From contig CAYGFZ010000054.1 in the NCBI GenBank assembly GCA_964349355.1, positions 1 through 9,868 on the forward strand: a stretch of DNA of 9,868 nt. The letters run 5' to 3'. This DNA comes from JAUVXE01 sp964349355. GTDB taxonomy: Bacteria; Actinomycetota; Coriobacteriia; Anaerosomatales; SLCP01. Made by a program: the position numbers and the translations under genes. This document shows positions 1-6,364 of this stretch, one piece after another. Position 1 is the first letter of the stretch. Each line of letters starts with the position of its first letter. Below the pieces are notes generated by a model. It was not told the origin of the DNA, did not search any database, and worked only from the letters and a program-made list of their open reading frames with translations.

Positions 1-857
1 GCATTGGAACGCGGGCAGAGTACGGCACCTGCGGCATGCGAGGCCAGCAGTGGTGCGTCGGTGGGCAGGATCTCTGCGCAGTGGACAGCGAGTGCTCTGT
101 CGAGGACGCCGAGGTCGGCCAGGTAGCGAACGGGGGAGACTCCCGGGGCGGTAAAACCGGTTGCTGTTCGGGTTGCGATATCGGCGAGGGGGCCTGTGCC
201 GTCGCGGAGAAGCTCGACCTCCGCCGGGGATTCGGCAACGTGGATCGCGAAGCCGGTGTTGTGCCCTATCGCGTGTCCGTGGACCGCAGCGAGCAGTCCG
301 GGCCCGGACGTATACGGGGAGTGAGCGGTCAGGCCATGGCGCTGCCTGGCAGACTCGTAACGCTCCAGATCGCTGGGATACTCGAGCGATTTGAGTTGCT
401 TGTCGAGGTCGTCGGCGGCGATGCCGAGGACCTCCCAGAAGAAGGTGCCTCCCAGGCCGGTGTCGGCGGCGATCGCGGGCGATTCGGGTCCGTAGGCGAT
501 CTCGCCGACCAGGGTGGTGCCGGAGGCGATCGCACGGTGGGCACCTAGCACCGAGGAGATCGCAAGGTCGTCGTCGGTCAGCGCGCGCATCGCCCGGACG
601 AGGAGGGGAACCCACTCGTGGAAGGGGGCAGAGGGCAGGATCTCGTGCAGCGCGGTGAGGGCGAGGTGCGTGTGGCCATTGACGAGTCCGGGCAGCATCA
701 CGCAACCGTCGTGACGCGTGATCGGCTCGGTAGGATTTGCGCGGACGAGTTCTTCACGTGTGCCGACTGCCGCGATGTGGTGGCCTTTCGTGACGACCGC
801 TCCGTCACGTATGGGAGGAGATGCGATCGGGAGGACCCAGTCGGCGTGAAGGAGCAC
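1..857 (-). CDS. mqnX: Amidohydrolase, probable aminodeoxyfutalosine deaminase (C-terminus beyond window)
   Basis: Metal-dependent amidohydrolase of the SAH/MTA/aminodeoxyfutalosine deaminase group. In the futalosine pathway it would deaminate aminodeoxyfutalosine to futalosine in the cytosol. I translated it by hand: 285 codons are visible and open to the left edge, against about 400 or more for the family. The HxH metal motif is GHTHL (His62, His64), followed by a short Phe-His-Glu-Trp loop. Further family motifs are AHSPY near 178-182, a metal-ligand His206 in AIHVAES, His259 in AVHC, and CPRSN at the edge; the final metal-binding Asp lies outside. The GTG start at 857 is chosen because GGAGG sits 7 nt upstream, and it lies 2 nt after the upstream gene's stop. 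The mqnE, mqnA and mqnC neighbours favour MqnX. A 5'-deoxyadenosine, MTA or SAH deaminase is the alternative, since these enzymes look alike. The family is secure; the substrate is inferred from context. Confidence 0.8.
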   Translation of the reverse strand, partial: MLLHADWVLPIASPPIRDGAVVTKGHHIAAVGTREELVRANPTEPITRHDGCVMLPGLVNGHTHLALTALHEILPSAPFHEWVPLLVRAMRALTDDDLAISSVLGAHRAIASGTTLVGEIAYGPESPAIAADTGLGGTFFWEVLGIAADDLDKQLKSLEYPSDLERYESARQRHGLTAHSPYTSGPGLLAAVHGHAIGHNTGFAIHVAESPAEVELLRDGTGPLADIATRTATGFTAPGVSPVRYLADLGVLDRALAVHCAEILPTDAPLLASHAAGAVLCPRSN

Positions 858-859
858 GG

Positions 860-1702
860 CTACGCCTCCGGCAGGCCGAGGAGACTTGGCTTGCGCAGAT
901 CCATGCAGCCGCAGGTCGCGTCAAGGTCGGCGCTACTGACCGCATCGATCACGCAGCGCGCGATATGGGCGGACTCCTCGAAGAAGATCGCTTTGAGTTC
1001 TGAGTGCTCCCATTCACGGACCACGCCCTCGGCGTAGTTCACGACCATGTAGATGCCGGCATAGCATGCGCCGATGTCGCGCGCGAGGAACACCTCGGGG
1101 GCAAAAGACTGGCCGATGATGTCCCCTCCGAGACGCTTCATGTAGTCGATCTCGGCCACACTCTCGAAGCGCGGTCCGTCGGTCACCAGGTAGTTCGCGC
1201 GGCGAAACACCCGCCCGAAGGGTTCGCTCGCTGCTGCGTAGAGGTGATCGGCGAGGTCCGGGCACACCGGTTGGCGCATGATGAGCAGGTGGTCTCCCCG
1301 GACGTAGATGTCCTGCTTGGTGGTGAGGTCGATGAAGTCGTTCGGGATGACCACATCACGCGGGTCGAGGAGGTGGTTGAGGGAGCCGACACCGCCGTCT
1401 GCAAGCACCTTTGAGACACCGGCCTCATGGAAGACCCAGAAGACCTGCAGGCTCGCATCGGCGCGCTTCACGCCCCGGCGCCAGCCGTGCATGCGCACGG
1501 TGAGCGCGTCCCGCAGACCGTGTGGGCCGTCGACGCGGACGTGGGTGAAGGCGGGGGAGCGCCCGAACGGGGTGTCGAAGACGAGGTCCTCGGCCAGGAG
1601 GGTGACTCGTTCGTCGGGCAGCGATCCTGCTGTGCCGAGGCTGAGCGTCCCGGAGCCTCCACAGACGCCGAATGCAACGCGGGGTACCTGCTGGTCGGAC
1701 AT
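860..1702 (-). CDS. MTAP/PNP-family nucleoside phosphorylase-like protein, candidate futalosine nucleosidase
   Basis: A 280-residue protein of the purine nucleoside phosphorylase/MTA phosphorylase family. Visible family motifs are GGSG (15-18), DTPFG (43-47), an HG pair (72-73), GVGSL (104-108), VVIPNDFID (117-125), DGPRFES (175-181) and PEVFLAR (202-208). A Cys-Gly-Cys lies near the C-terminus (264-266), like the CXC pair of some archaeal MTAPs. Where MTAP has the adenine-binding TDYD, this protein reads VVNYAEG (220-226), close to the VVNPAAG of Pseudomonas 5'-methylthioinosine phosphorylase. That suggests a 6-oxopurine substrate. The RHG phosphate motif is altered to RMHG and its surroundings are not conserved. 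The start is ATG at 1702, with AAGGAGG 8 nt upstream; the in-frame GTG at 1711 overlaps that site. Lying between mqnC and mqnX with no mqnB seen, it may split futalosine. Salvage of MTA or 5'-deoxyadenosine after deamination is the main alternative. The family is firm; the function is inferred. Confidence 0.8.
   Translation of the reverse strand: MSDQQVPRVAFGVCGGSGTLSLGTAGSLPDERVTLLAEDLVFDTPFGRSPAFTHVRVDGPHGLRDALTVRMHGWRRGVKRADASLQVFWVFHEAGVSKVLADGGVGSLNHLLDPRDVVIPNDFIDLTTKQDIYVRGDHLLIMRQPVCPDLADHLYAAASEPFGRVFRRANYLVTDGPRFESVAEIDYMKRLGGDIIGQSFAPEVFLARDIGACYAGIYMVVNYAEGVVREWEHSELKAIFFEESAHIARCVIDAVSSADLDATCGCMDLRKPSLLGLPEA
865..869 (-). promoter_or_regulatory. Shine-Dalgarno for the amidohydrolase, inside the end of the preceding gene
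   Basis: GGAGG on the minus strand lies within the last codons of the MTAP-like gene, 7 nt before the GTG at 857. It fixes the amidohydrolase start and suggests that the two genes are translated from one message. Confidence 0.7.
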
Positions 1703-1710
1703 GGACGACA

Positions 1711-1717
1711 CCTCCTT
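1711..1717 (-). promoter_or_regulatory. Strong Shine-Dalgarno deciding the start of the MTAP-like gene
   Basis: AAGGAGG on the minus strand, 8 nt before ATG at 1702. An in-frame GTG at 1711-1709 overlaps the site itself and so cannot be the start it serves. Confidence 0.8.
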
Positions 1718-1736
1718 GCTGAAGCGTACCCGAGCC

Positions 1737-1750
1737 GGTGCGGGCGCACC
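1737..1750. repeat. Short perfect inverted repeat in the mqnC/MTAP-like gap
   Basis: GGTGC-GGGC-GCACC, a 5-bp GC-rich stem with a 4-nt loop, lies in the 60-nt gap between the mqnC stop and the MTAP-like start, the longest gap in the minus-strand run. No T tract follows on either strand, so it does not look like an intrinsic terminator. It could be a processing or attenuation hairpin, or chance in GC-rich DNA. Confidence 0.3.
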
Positions 1751-1762
1751 ATAGGGCCTGTG

Positions 1763-2866
1763 CTAGTAGCGCTTCACTTCGCGGTAGAGTGTGTCGCGCT
1801 GGACGGGCGAGTAACCGGCGTCGGCGATGAGTCGCACGAGCTCTTCGCGCGCGAGCATGAAGCGCGTGCCCGCGGCAGCGACCACGTTCTCCTCGATCAT
1901 CGTCGAGCCCATGTCGTTTGCTCCGAACGCCAGGGCCACCTGTCCGATCTTGGCGCCCTGCGTGACCCATGAGGCCTGCAGGTTCTCGAAGCTGTCGAGG
2001 AAGAGGCGTGAGACCGCAAGCATGCGAAGGTACTCCCACCCGCTCGCGGTGCTCACCGGATTGGACTCGGCGTACTCGGTATTGCCGGGTTGGAACGACC
2101 ACGGGATGAAGGCCCGGAATCCGACCCGTCCTGCCGCTACCGCGTCGTCTTGGACCTCGCGTATACGGCGTAGATGCTCGATCCGGTCGGAAGAGGTCTC
2201 GTGGCTGCCGAACATCATGGTGGCCGTCGTCGACATCCCGAGGTGATGAGCTTCGCGCATCACGCCGAGCCACTCTCCGGAGGTGGCCTTCTTCGGAGAG
2301 AGGTGGGAGCGGACGCTGTCCACCAGGATCTCCGCCCCACCGCCCGGCAGCGAGTCGAGTCCGGCGTCGCGCAGGCGCACGAGCACCGCCAGCGTGTCGA
2401 GCCCGCTCAGGCGCGCGATGTGTACGACCTCGGGCGGCCCGAAGCCGTGCACGTGGATCGAGGGGTGGGCGGACTTGATGCAGCGCAACATCTCCTCGTA
2501 GAACCCGATATCGAGGTCGGGATGCATCCCGCCCTGGAGAAGGATCGCGGTGCCGCCAAGCTCGATCGTCTCGGCGACCTTCGCGGAGAGTTTGCCGGGA
2601 TCCAGGACGTATGCATCCGGGTCGCCCGCATCGCGGTAGAAGGCGCAGAAGGTGCAGCCACTCATACAGACGTTGGTGTAGTTGACGTTGCGGTCGACGA
2701 TGAATGTGACCTCGCCGCCGGGGTGCAGGCGTTCCCGCATCGCCGAGGCCGCTGAACCGAGGGTGAGCAGATCGCCACTCTCTAGCAGGTCGAGTGCCTC
2801 TGCGGGGGAGAGCCGGTGCTCGCCGTGGGCGGTCGCGAGTGCGATGTCGCGCAGATCGGGCGCCAC
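1763..2866 (-). CDS. mqnC: Cyclic dehypoxanthinyl futalosine synthase (radical SAM)
   Basis: Radical SAM enzyme that cyclises dehypoxanthinyl futalosine, the spiro-ring-forming step of the futalosine menaquinone pathway. The product is 367 residues, normal for MqnC. The 4Fe-4S motif CMSGCTFC has Cys67, Cys71 and Cys74 (CxxxCxxC). Family motifs follow: LQGGMHP (110-116), LPGGGAEIL (173-181), MMFGSHE (217-223) and a FIPWSFQPGNTE segment (253-264), with RDTLY close to the end. I start at GTG 2866, because GAGGGG lies 7 nt upstream and the codon follows the mqnA stop by 4 nt. An in-frame ATG at 2908 would add 14 residues that only overlap mqnA and lack family character. Transcription continues from mqnA. 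It is distinguished from its paralogue MqnE by QGGMHP and the PWSFQPGNTE segment. Confidence 0.92.
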   Translation of the reverse strand: MAPDLRDIALATAHGEHRLSPAEALDLLESGDLLTLGSAASAMRERLHPGGEVTFIVDRNVNYTNVCMSGCTFCAFYRDAGDPDAYVLDPGKLSAKVAETIELGGTAILLQGGMHPDLDIGFYEEMLRCIKSAHPSIHVHGFGPPEVVHIARLSGLDTLAVLVRLRDAGLDSLPGGGAEILVDSVRSHLSPKKATSGEWLGVMREAHHLGMSTTATMMFGSHETSSDRIEHLRRIREVQDDAVAAGRVGFRAFIPWSFQPGNTEYAESNPVSTASGWEYLRMLAVSRLFLDSFENLQASWVTQGAKIGQVALAFGANDMGSTMIEENVVAAAGTRFMLAREELVRLIADAGYSPVQRDTLYREVKRY

Positions 2867-2870
2867 GGCT

Positions 2871-3701
2871 TCACCCCTCTCCGAAGATAACGAGTCCGGG
2901 TACCTCATCGATCTGGTCGACGGCGTACGCCTCGGCGAGGTAGCGGGTCAGGCCCTCGCGGTACCGGGGCTCGAAGCGGAACTGCAATGCGTCGAAGTAG
3001 GAGCGGAACCGCTCGGCGGGAAAGGGCTCCCAGCGAGCAGCGTAGGCGGAGATGTCATCGAGATGCGCTCGACAGTAGTCGAGCGAACCAGAAAGGGCTT
3101 CGGCGACGGCGTTGACCGCATCCGGGCGGGACTCGGCGAACTCGCGCCGCACCGCCCAGACCGCGTAGACCATCGGGAGCCCGGTCCAGTCGGTCCACTC
3201 TCGGCCGAGGTCGTAGGTGGTGAGCGTTGCGGGAGGCTCCCAGTACGCGCGCAGAGCGTCGTCACCGATGAGAAGTGCCGCTTCGGCCTCGCGCATCATC
3301 ATCGGCAGGTCGGGGGGCATCTCGACGTACGTAGGCTGCACACGCCAGCGCCGCTCGAGGAGTATGCGGGCGAGCACCTGAGAGGTTCTGGAGGTGTCGG
3401 TCAGCGCGACGGTAGAGCCGTCGAGCTCGGTCGCCGGCCGCTTCGCGAGAAGCAGGATCGACTGCACCTCGCCGAGACTCGAGATCGCGATATCGGGTAG
3501 GAGCACGAGTTCGCCGGCGTGTCGTGCGTACTCGATCGCCGGGATGGGAGCGATGTCGAGCTCGTTGTCGAGCAGCCGGGCCGCGAGGTCGCGCGGGGCA
3601 GCCTTCACGAGGTCTACGTCGAGAAGCACATCGTTCTTCACCAGCCCGTAGTAGAGCGGCAGGCAGTTGAGGAACTGGATGTGGCCGAGGCGCGGGCGCA
3701 C
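2871..3701 (-). CDS. mqnA: Chorismate dehydratase
   Basis: First enzyme of the futalosine pathway. It dehydrates chorismate to 3-[(1-carboxyvinyl)oxy]benzoate, the acceptor used by MqnE. It is 276 residues, normal length, with a periplasmic-binding-protein-like fold in the family but no signal peptide, so cytosolic. Family marks are an N-terminal HIQFLNCLPLYYGL stretch (7-20), DIAPIPAIEYA (49-59), the LTDTSRTSQVL segment (100-110), ALLIGDDAL (142-150) and DLGREWTDWTGLPMVYAVW (164-182). The start is a GTG at 3701, 7 nt after the mqnE stop; its Shine-Dalgarno is weak (GGGAAG overlapping the mqnE end), so re-initiation after mqnE is likely. MqnD, which has a related fold, is less likely because the SRTS and IGDDAL motifs are those of MqnA. 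Confidence 0.92.
   Translation of the reverse strand: MRPRLGHIQFLNCLPLYYGLVKNDVLLDVDLVKAAPRDLAARLLDNELDIAPIPAIEYARHAGELVLLPDIAISSLGEVQSILLLAKRPATELDGSTVALTDTSRTSQVLARILLERRWRVQPTYVEMPPDLPMMMREAEAALLIGDDALRAYWEPPATLTTYDLGREWTDWTGLPMVYAVWAVRREFAESRPDAVNAVAEALSGSLDYCRAHLDDISAYAARWEPFPAERFRSYFDALQFRFEPRYREGLTRYLAEAYAVDQIDEVPGLVIFGEG
2874..2879 (-). promoter_or_regulatory. Shine-Dalgarno deciding the mqnC GTG start
   Basis: GAGGGG on the minus strand, inside the last codons of mqnA, 7 nt before the GTG at 2866. It supports translational coupling of mqnC to mqnA and argues against the longer ATG start at 2908. Confidence 0.6.
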
Positions 3702-3708
3702 GGCTCTG

Positions 3709-4848
3709 TCACTTCCCGTCGCAGATAGGGGTGCACGCGTCTTTGTAGACGTGGATCACTCGGTAGAGCGTGTCGCGCTCGACCGGGGTGTGTCCCGTCT
3801 CGGCGATCAGCTCCACCAGTTCTTCCTTCGACAGTGCTTCAGGGGTGGTGGCGCCCGCCATGTGCGTGATGCGCTCTTCGATGACCGTGCCGTCGATATC
3901 GTCGACTCCAAAGGCGGTCGAGAGCTGCGCCACTTTCAGGCCCACCATGATCCAGAAGGCTTTGATGTGCGGGATGTTGTCGAGCATGAGGCGCGCGATC
4001 GCGAGCGTCTTGAGGTCGTCGAACCCGGTCGTTCCCGGGAGGTTCGACAGTTCAGTGTTCGCGGGATGGAAGGCCAGCGGGATGAACGCGAGGAAGCCGC
4101 CACTGGCATCCTGCTGCTCGCGCAGGCGGATGAGATGATCGACGCGCTCCTCGAGCGTCTCGATGTGACCGTAGAGCATCGTGCAGTTCGTCTTGATGCC
4201 GAGCGAGTGCGCCTCGCCGTGGATGCGCAGCCAGTCATCGGCGGAGGTCTTCTTCTCCCAGGCGGCGAGCCTCGTCCGCTCCGAGAAGATCTCGGCTCCG
4301 CCCCCGGGCATCGCGTCCAGGCCGGCCTCCTTGAGGCGCGAGAGGACCTCGAGGGTCGACAGGCCGCTGATCTGCGCGTAGAACTCGATCTCGACTGCCG
4401 TGAACGCCTGGATGATGACGTGGGCGGGGAGGGCCTCACGCAGAGTGGCCATCATCTCGACGTAGAACTCGAAAGGCCACTCGGGGTGCAGGCCACCCAC
4501 GATGTGGACCTCGTGCGCGCCCTCGGGCACACACTCCCGCGCCCGCGCGATGATCTCATCGAGGGTCATCTCATAGGCGCCCTTCTGCCCCGCGCTTCTG
4601 GAGAAGGCGCAGAACTTGCACCGGTTCTCGCAGATGTTGGTGGGGTTGATATGGCGGTTGACCATGAAGTGGACGCGGTCACCGTTGATCCGGCGCCGCA
4701 CGTGGTCAGCCATCTGGGCGACGCCGAGGAGGTCGCGTGTCGAGTAGAGCGCAAGGCCGTCGGTAGCGCTTAGGCGCTCACCAGCGAGTACCTTCGCAGC
4801 AATCGGCTCCAGCGACTGGTCGATCAGGTGGAAGGACGCTCTCATCAC
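3709..4848 (-). CDS. mqnE: Aminodeoxyfutalosine synthase (radical SAM)
   Basis: Radical SAM enzyme that adds the adenosyl radical of SAM to the enolpyruvyl group made by MqnA, giving 6-amino-6-deoxyfutalosine. It is 379 residues. The cluster motif CENRCKFC has Cys73, Cys77 and Cys80. Other family motifs are HIVGGLHPEWPFEFY (115-129), IIQAFTAVEI (145-154), MPGGGAEIFSERTR (180-193) and TMLYGHIET, with FIPLAFHPANTEL further on. VGGLHP and QAFTAVE mark it as MqnE rather than MqnC. GAGGGGG lies 7 nt before the GTG at 4848, which overlaps the ugd stop by 4 nt (GTGA). The next codon is ATG (4845), overlapping by one base, and is an equally possible start. The C-terminus runs past the usual RDTLYRVI motif into a short tail with two Cys (CTPIC). 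MqnE makes an aminated product, which explains the need for the deaminase downstream. Confidence 0.93.
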   Translation of the reverse strand: MMRASFHLIDQSLEPIAAKVLAGERLSATDGLALYSTRDLLGVAQMADHVRRRINGDRVHFMVNRHINPTNICENRCKFCAFSRSAGQKGAYEMTLDEIIARARECVPEGAHEVHIVGGLHPEWPFEFYVEMMATLREALPAHVIIQAFTAVEIEFYAQISGLSTLEVLSRLKEAGLDAMPGGGAEIFSERTRLAAWEKKTSADDWLRIHGEAHSLGIKTNCTMLYGHIETLEERVDHLIRLREQQDASGGFLAFIPLAFHPANTELSNLPGTTGFDDLKTLAIARLMLDNIPHIKAFWIMVGLKVAQLSTAFGVDDIDGTVIEERITHMAGATTPEALSKEELVELIAETGHTPVERDTLYRVIHVYKDACTPICDGK

Positions 4849-6173
4849 CGGTTCGCCCCCTCGCCAGCGTCCTCATCCGTTCCAAGGCTCGTGCAGCCGG
4901 GTCCGTTCGGCCGGCCAACGCCGACGTAGACTGCTCCTGCACGCTGTATCACGCCGGGATCGAGGCCGTTGCGTCCGTCGAAGACGAACGGAGCCGGGCG
5001 CATCGTCTCTATGAGCGCTTGCCAATCCGCGTCGACGATCTCGGCCCACTCGGTCGCAAGGATCACTGCGTCGGCGTCGCGCACGGCCTCGGCGAGGCTG
5101 TCGGCAACCGGAGGGCCGTCAGGAAGCGTGACGGGGATCGGGTTGTAGCCGATCACGTCTGCCCCTTCCGCCTCGAGCAGGTCGACGATCTCGATCGCCG
5201 GAGACTCCCGGGTGTCGTCGGTCTCCGGCTTGAAGGTGAGGCCCAGGACCGCGACCCGAAGGCCTTCGAGTGAGCAGAAGTGCGTCTTGAGCGCGCGTAC
5301 CGGAAGGAGGCGCTGACGGGAGTTCACGTCGATCACCGCGCGCAGGAGGTGGAAGTCATATCCGTGCAGCGTGGCAAGGAAGTCGAGCGCCCGTGTGTCC
5401 TTCGGGAAGCACGAACCGCCGTATCCGATGCCGGGACGCAGGAACGCGGGGCCGATCCTGTTGTCCAGGCCGATGCCGTAGGAGACCTCGTCTACGCTGG
5501 CTCCCATGCGGTCGCAGAGTACGGCTATCTCGTTGATGAACGAGATCTTTGTAGCCAGGAACGCGTTAGCCGCGTACTTGACCATCTCCGCGCTCGTGAT
5601 GTCGCAGGCAAGCACCGGGGCATCGATGTCCGAGTAGAGTCCGCGCACGCGTTCGACAGGGCGCGTCGATCCGCCGAGGACCACTCGATCGGTATGGAAC
5701 CAGTCCTTCACTGCGCTGCCCTCACGCAGGAACTCCGGGTTGGAGACGTAGTCGATGTCGGTGACCTTCAGGCGCTCTGCTATCTGCGCGCCGGTCCCGG
5801 GGGGCACGGTGCTCTTCATGACTGCGACCGTTCCGGGCTCTGCTGTCTTCTCTATCTGATCCACGACCGCACGGATATAGCGCATGTCTGCTGAGCCTGC
5901 GGCCGTGGCGGGTGTACCTACCGCGATGATCACGATGCCGCCGAGGCGTGCCGCCGGGGAGGGTTCGTCGAACCGGAGGCGTCCGGCTCTCGTAGCATCA
6001 GCCATGAGGTCTTCGAGCCCGGGCTCGAAGAAAGGGCAGCGTCCTTTCGCAAGGGCGTCCAGCTTGGCACGGTCGACATCGAGTACGGTGACATCGTGGC
6101 CCGACGAGGCGAGGCACACGCCCGTCACCAGTCCCACGTATCCCGCGCCGAACACTGTGATCTTTTCAGGCAT
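4845..6173 (-). CDS. ugd: UDP-glucose 6-dehydrogenase
   Basis: NAD-dependent UDP-glucose/GDP-mannose dehydrogenase family enzyme. It oxidises UDP-glucose twice to UDP-glucuronate for cell-surface polysaccharide. The 442 residues match the family. An N-terminal Rossmann motif, VFGAGYVGLVTG, lies at 7-18. AVGTP (84-88) and STVPPGTG (121-128) follow. The SNPEFLREGSA stretch is at 144-154, the central KYAANAFLATKISFINE helix at 199-215, and GYGGSCFPKDTRAL holds the catalytic Cys255. The C-terminal domain has LGLTFKPETDDTRESP. Start: ATG 6173 has GAGAGG 6 nt upstream, whereas the in-frame ATG at 6179 abuts that site. It is the first gene of the minus-strand run and its stop overlaps mqnE, so it probably shares the menaquinone message. 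No glycosyltransferase or other capsule gene is nearby, so its link to menaquinone genes looks organisational rather than biochemical. A related UDP-sugar dehydrogenase is possible. Confidence 0.92.
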   Translation of the reverse strand: MPEKITVFGAGYVGLVTGVCLASSGHDVTVLDVDRAKLDALAKGRCPFFEPGLEDLMADATRAGRLRFDEPSPAARLGGIVIIAVGTPATAAGSADMRYIRAVVDQIEKTAEPGTVAVMKSTVPPGTGAQIAERLKVTDIDYVSNPEFLREGSAVKDWFHTDRVVLGGSTRPVERVRGLYSDIDAPVLACDITSAEMVKYAANAFLATKISFINEIAVLCDRMGASVDEVSYGIGLDNRIGPAFLRPGIGYGGSCFPKDTRALDFLATLHGYDFHLLRAVIDVNSRQRLLPVRALKTHFCSLEGLRVAVLGLTFKPETDDTRESPAIEIVDLLEAEGADVIGYNPIPVTLPDGPPVADSLAEAVRDADAVILATEWAEIVDADWQALIETMRPAPFVFDGRNGLDPGVIQRAGAVYVGVGRPNGPGCTSLGTDEDAGEGANR

Positions 6174-6179
6174 TATCAT

Positions 6180-6185
6180 CCTCTC
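6180..6185 (-). promoter_or_regulatory. Shine-Dalgarno deciding the ugd start
   Basis: GAGAGG on the minus strand, 6 nt before ATG 6173. It directly abuts the alternative ATG at 6179, which therefore lacks proper spacing. Confidence 0.55.
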
Positions 6186-6283
6186 GTCGAGCAGGAGCCG
6201 CGTTCAGGGTGATGGCTCGGTATCGTCGGAGGAAGCGCCAGGAACCTATCTGTAGGCGAACCGTCCCCCGAAGGAAATCGCAG

Positions 6284-6312
6284 TTAATACTACCAGCAGT
6301 TGGATAGATAGT
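6284..6312 (+). promoter_or_regulatory. Candidate sigma70-like promoter for the importer operon
   Basis: TTAATA (6284-6289) and GATAGT (6307-6312) are separated by 17 nt, each matching the -35/-10 consensus at four of six positions. Transcription would begin near 6319, about 45 nt before the ATG. The match is only fair and was found by eye; a stress or alternative sigma promoter cannot be excluded. Confidence 0.3.
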
Positions 6313-6315
6313 AAG
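6287..6315 (-). promoter_or_regulatory. Weak candidate promoter for the ugd-mqn operon
   Basis: On the minus strand TAGTAT (6292-6287) matches four of six -10 positions, with CTTACT (6315-6310) as a poor -35 at 17 nt spacing. The leader would be about 105 nt. It overlaps the plus-strand candidate, so the two units might compete. Low confidence. Confidence 0.2.
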
Positions 6316-6351
6316 GAACGGCTGGCGTCCATTTCTTGCCTGCCCGAACCC

Positions 6352-6358
6352 GAGGAGG
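6352..6358 (+). promoter_or_regulatory. Strong Shine-Dalgarno of the binding-protein gene
   Basis: GAGGAGG lies 6 nt before the ATG at 6365 and fixes the start of the lipoprotein gene. Confidence 0.75.
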
Positions 6359-6364
6359 ACGCGG

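Larger units (their letters stand above)
6174..6364. other. Divergent intergenic region between the ugd-mqn run and the ABC importer
   Basis: A 191-bp non-coding stretch between two divergent transcription units; promoters for both should lie here. Its centre (about 6282-6315) is clearly AT-richer than the surroundings and includes a GATAGATAG tandem. I saw no regulator-type long palindrome, riboswitch or intrinsic terminator. Weak promoter matches are listed separately. Confidence 0.7.

Noticed and set aside
36..548. 170-residue plus-strand open frame at the left edge
   Set aside because: Antisense to the amidohydrolase, whose hand translation shows the HxH, HVAE and CPRSN motifs without interruption.
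1737..1750. Rho-independent terminator between mqnC and the MTAP-like gene
   Set aside because: The stem is only 5 bp and no run of T follows on either strand.
1425..2273. 282-residue minus-strand frame overlapping mqnC and the MTAP-like gene in another frame
   Set aside because: Arg-rich composition with no motif; it crosses two well-supported genes on the same strand.
2867..2908. Longer mqnC start at ATG 2908
   Set aside because: It adds only residues read through the mqnA end in another frame; GTG 2866 has well-spaced GAGGGG and gives the usual MqnC length.
3667..4773. 368-residue plus-strand open frame opposite mqnE
   Set aside because: It is an antisense shadow of mqnE, which has clear radical SAM motifs; the plus-strand product is low-complexity, Arg/Asp/Val rich, with no family signal or ribosome site.
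6236..6327. CGCCAG / CTGGCG inverted pair in the divergent region as an operator
   Set aside because: Six bases separated by about 80 bp, with no extension of the match, is expected by chance.
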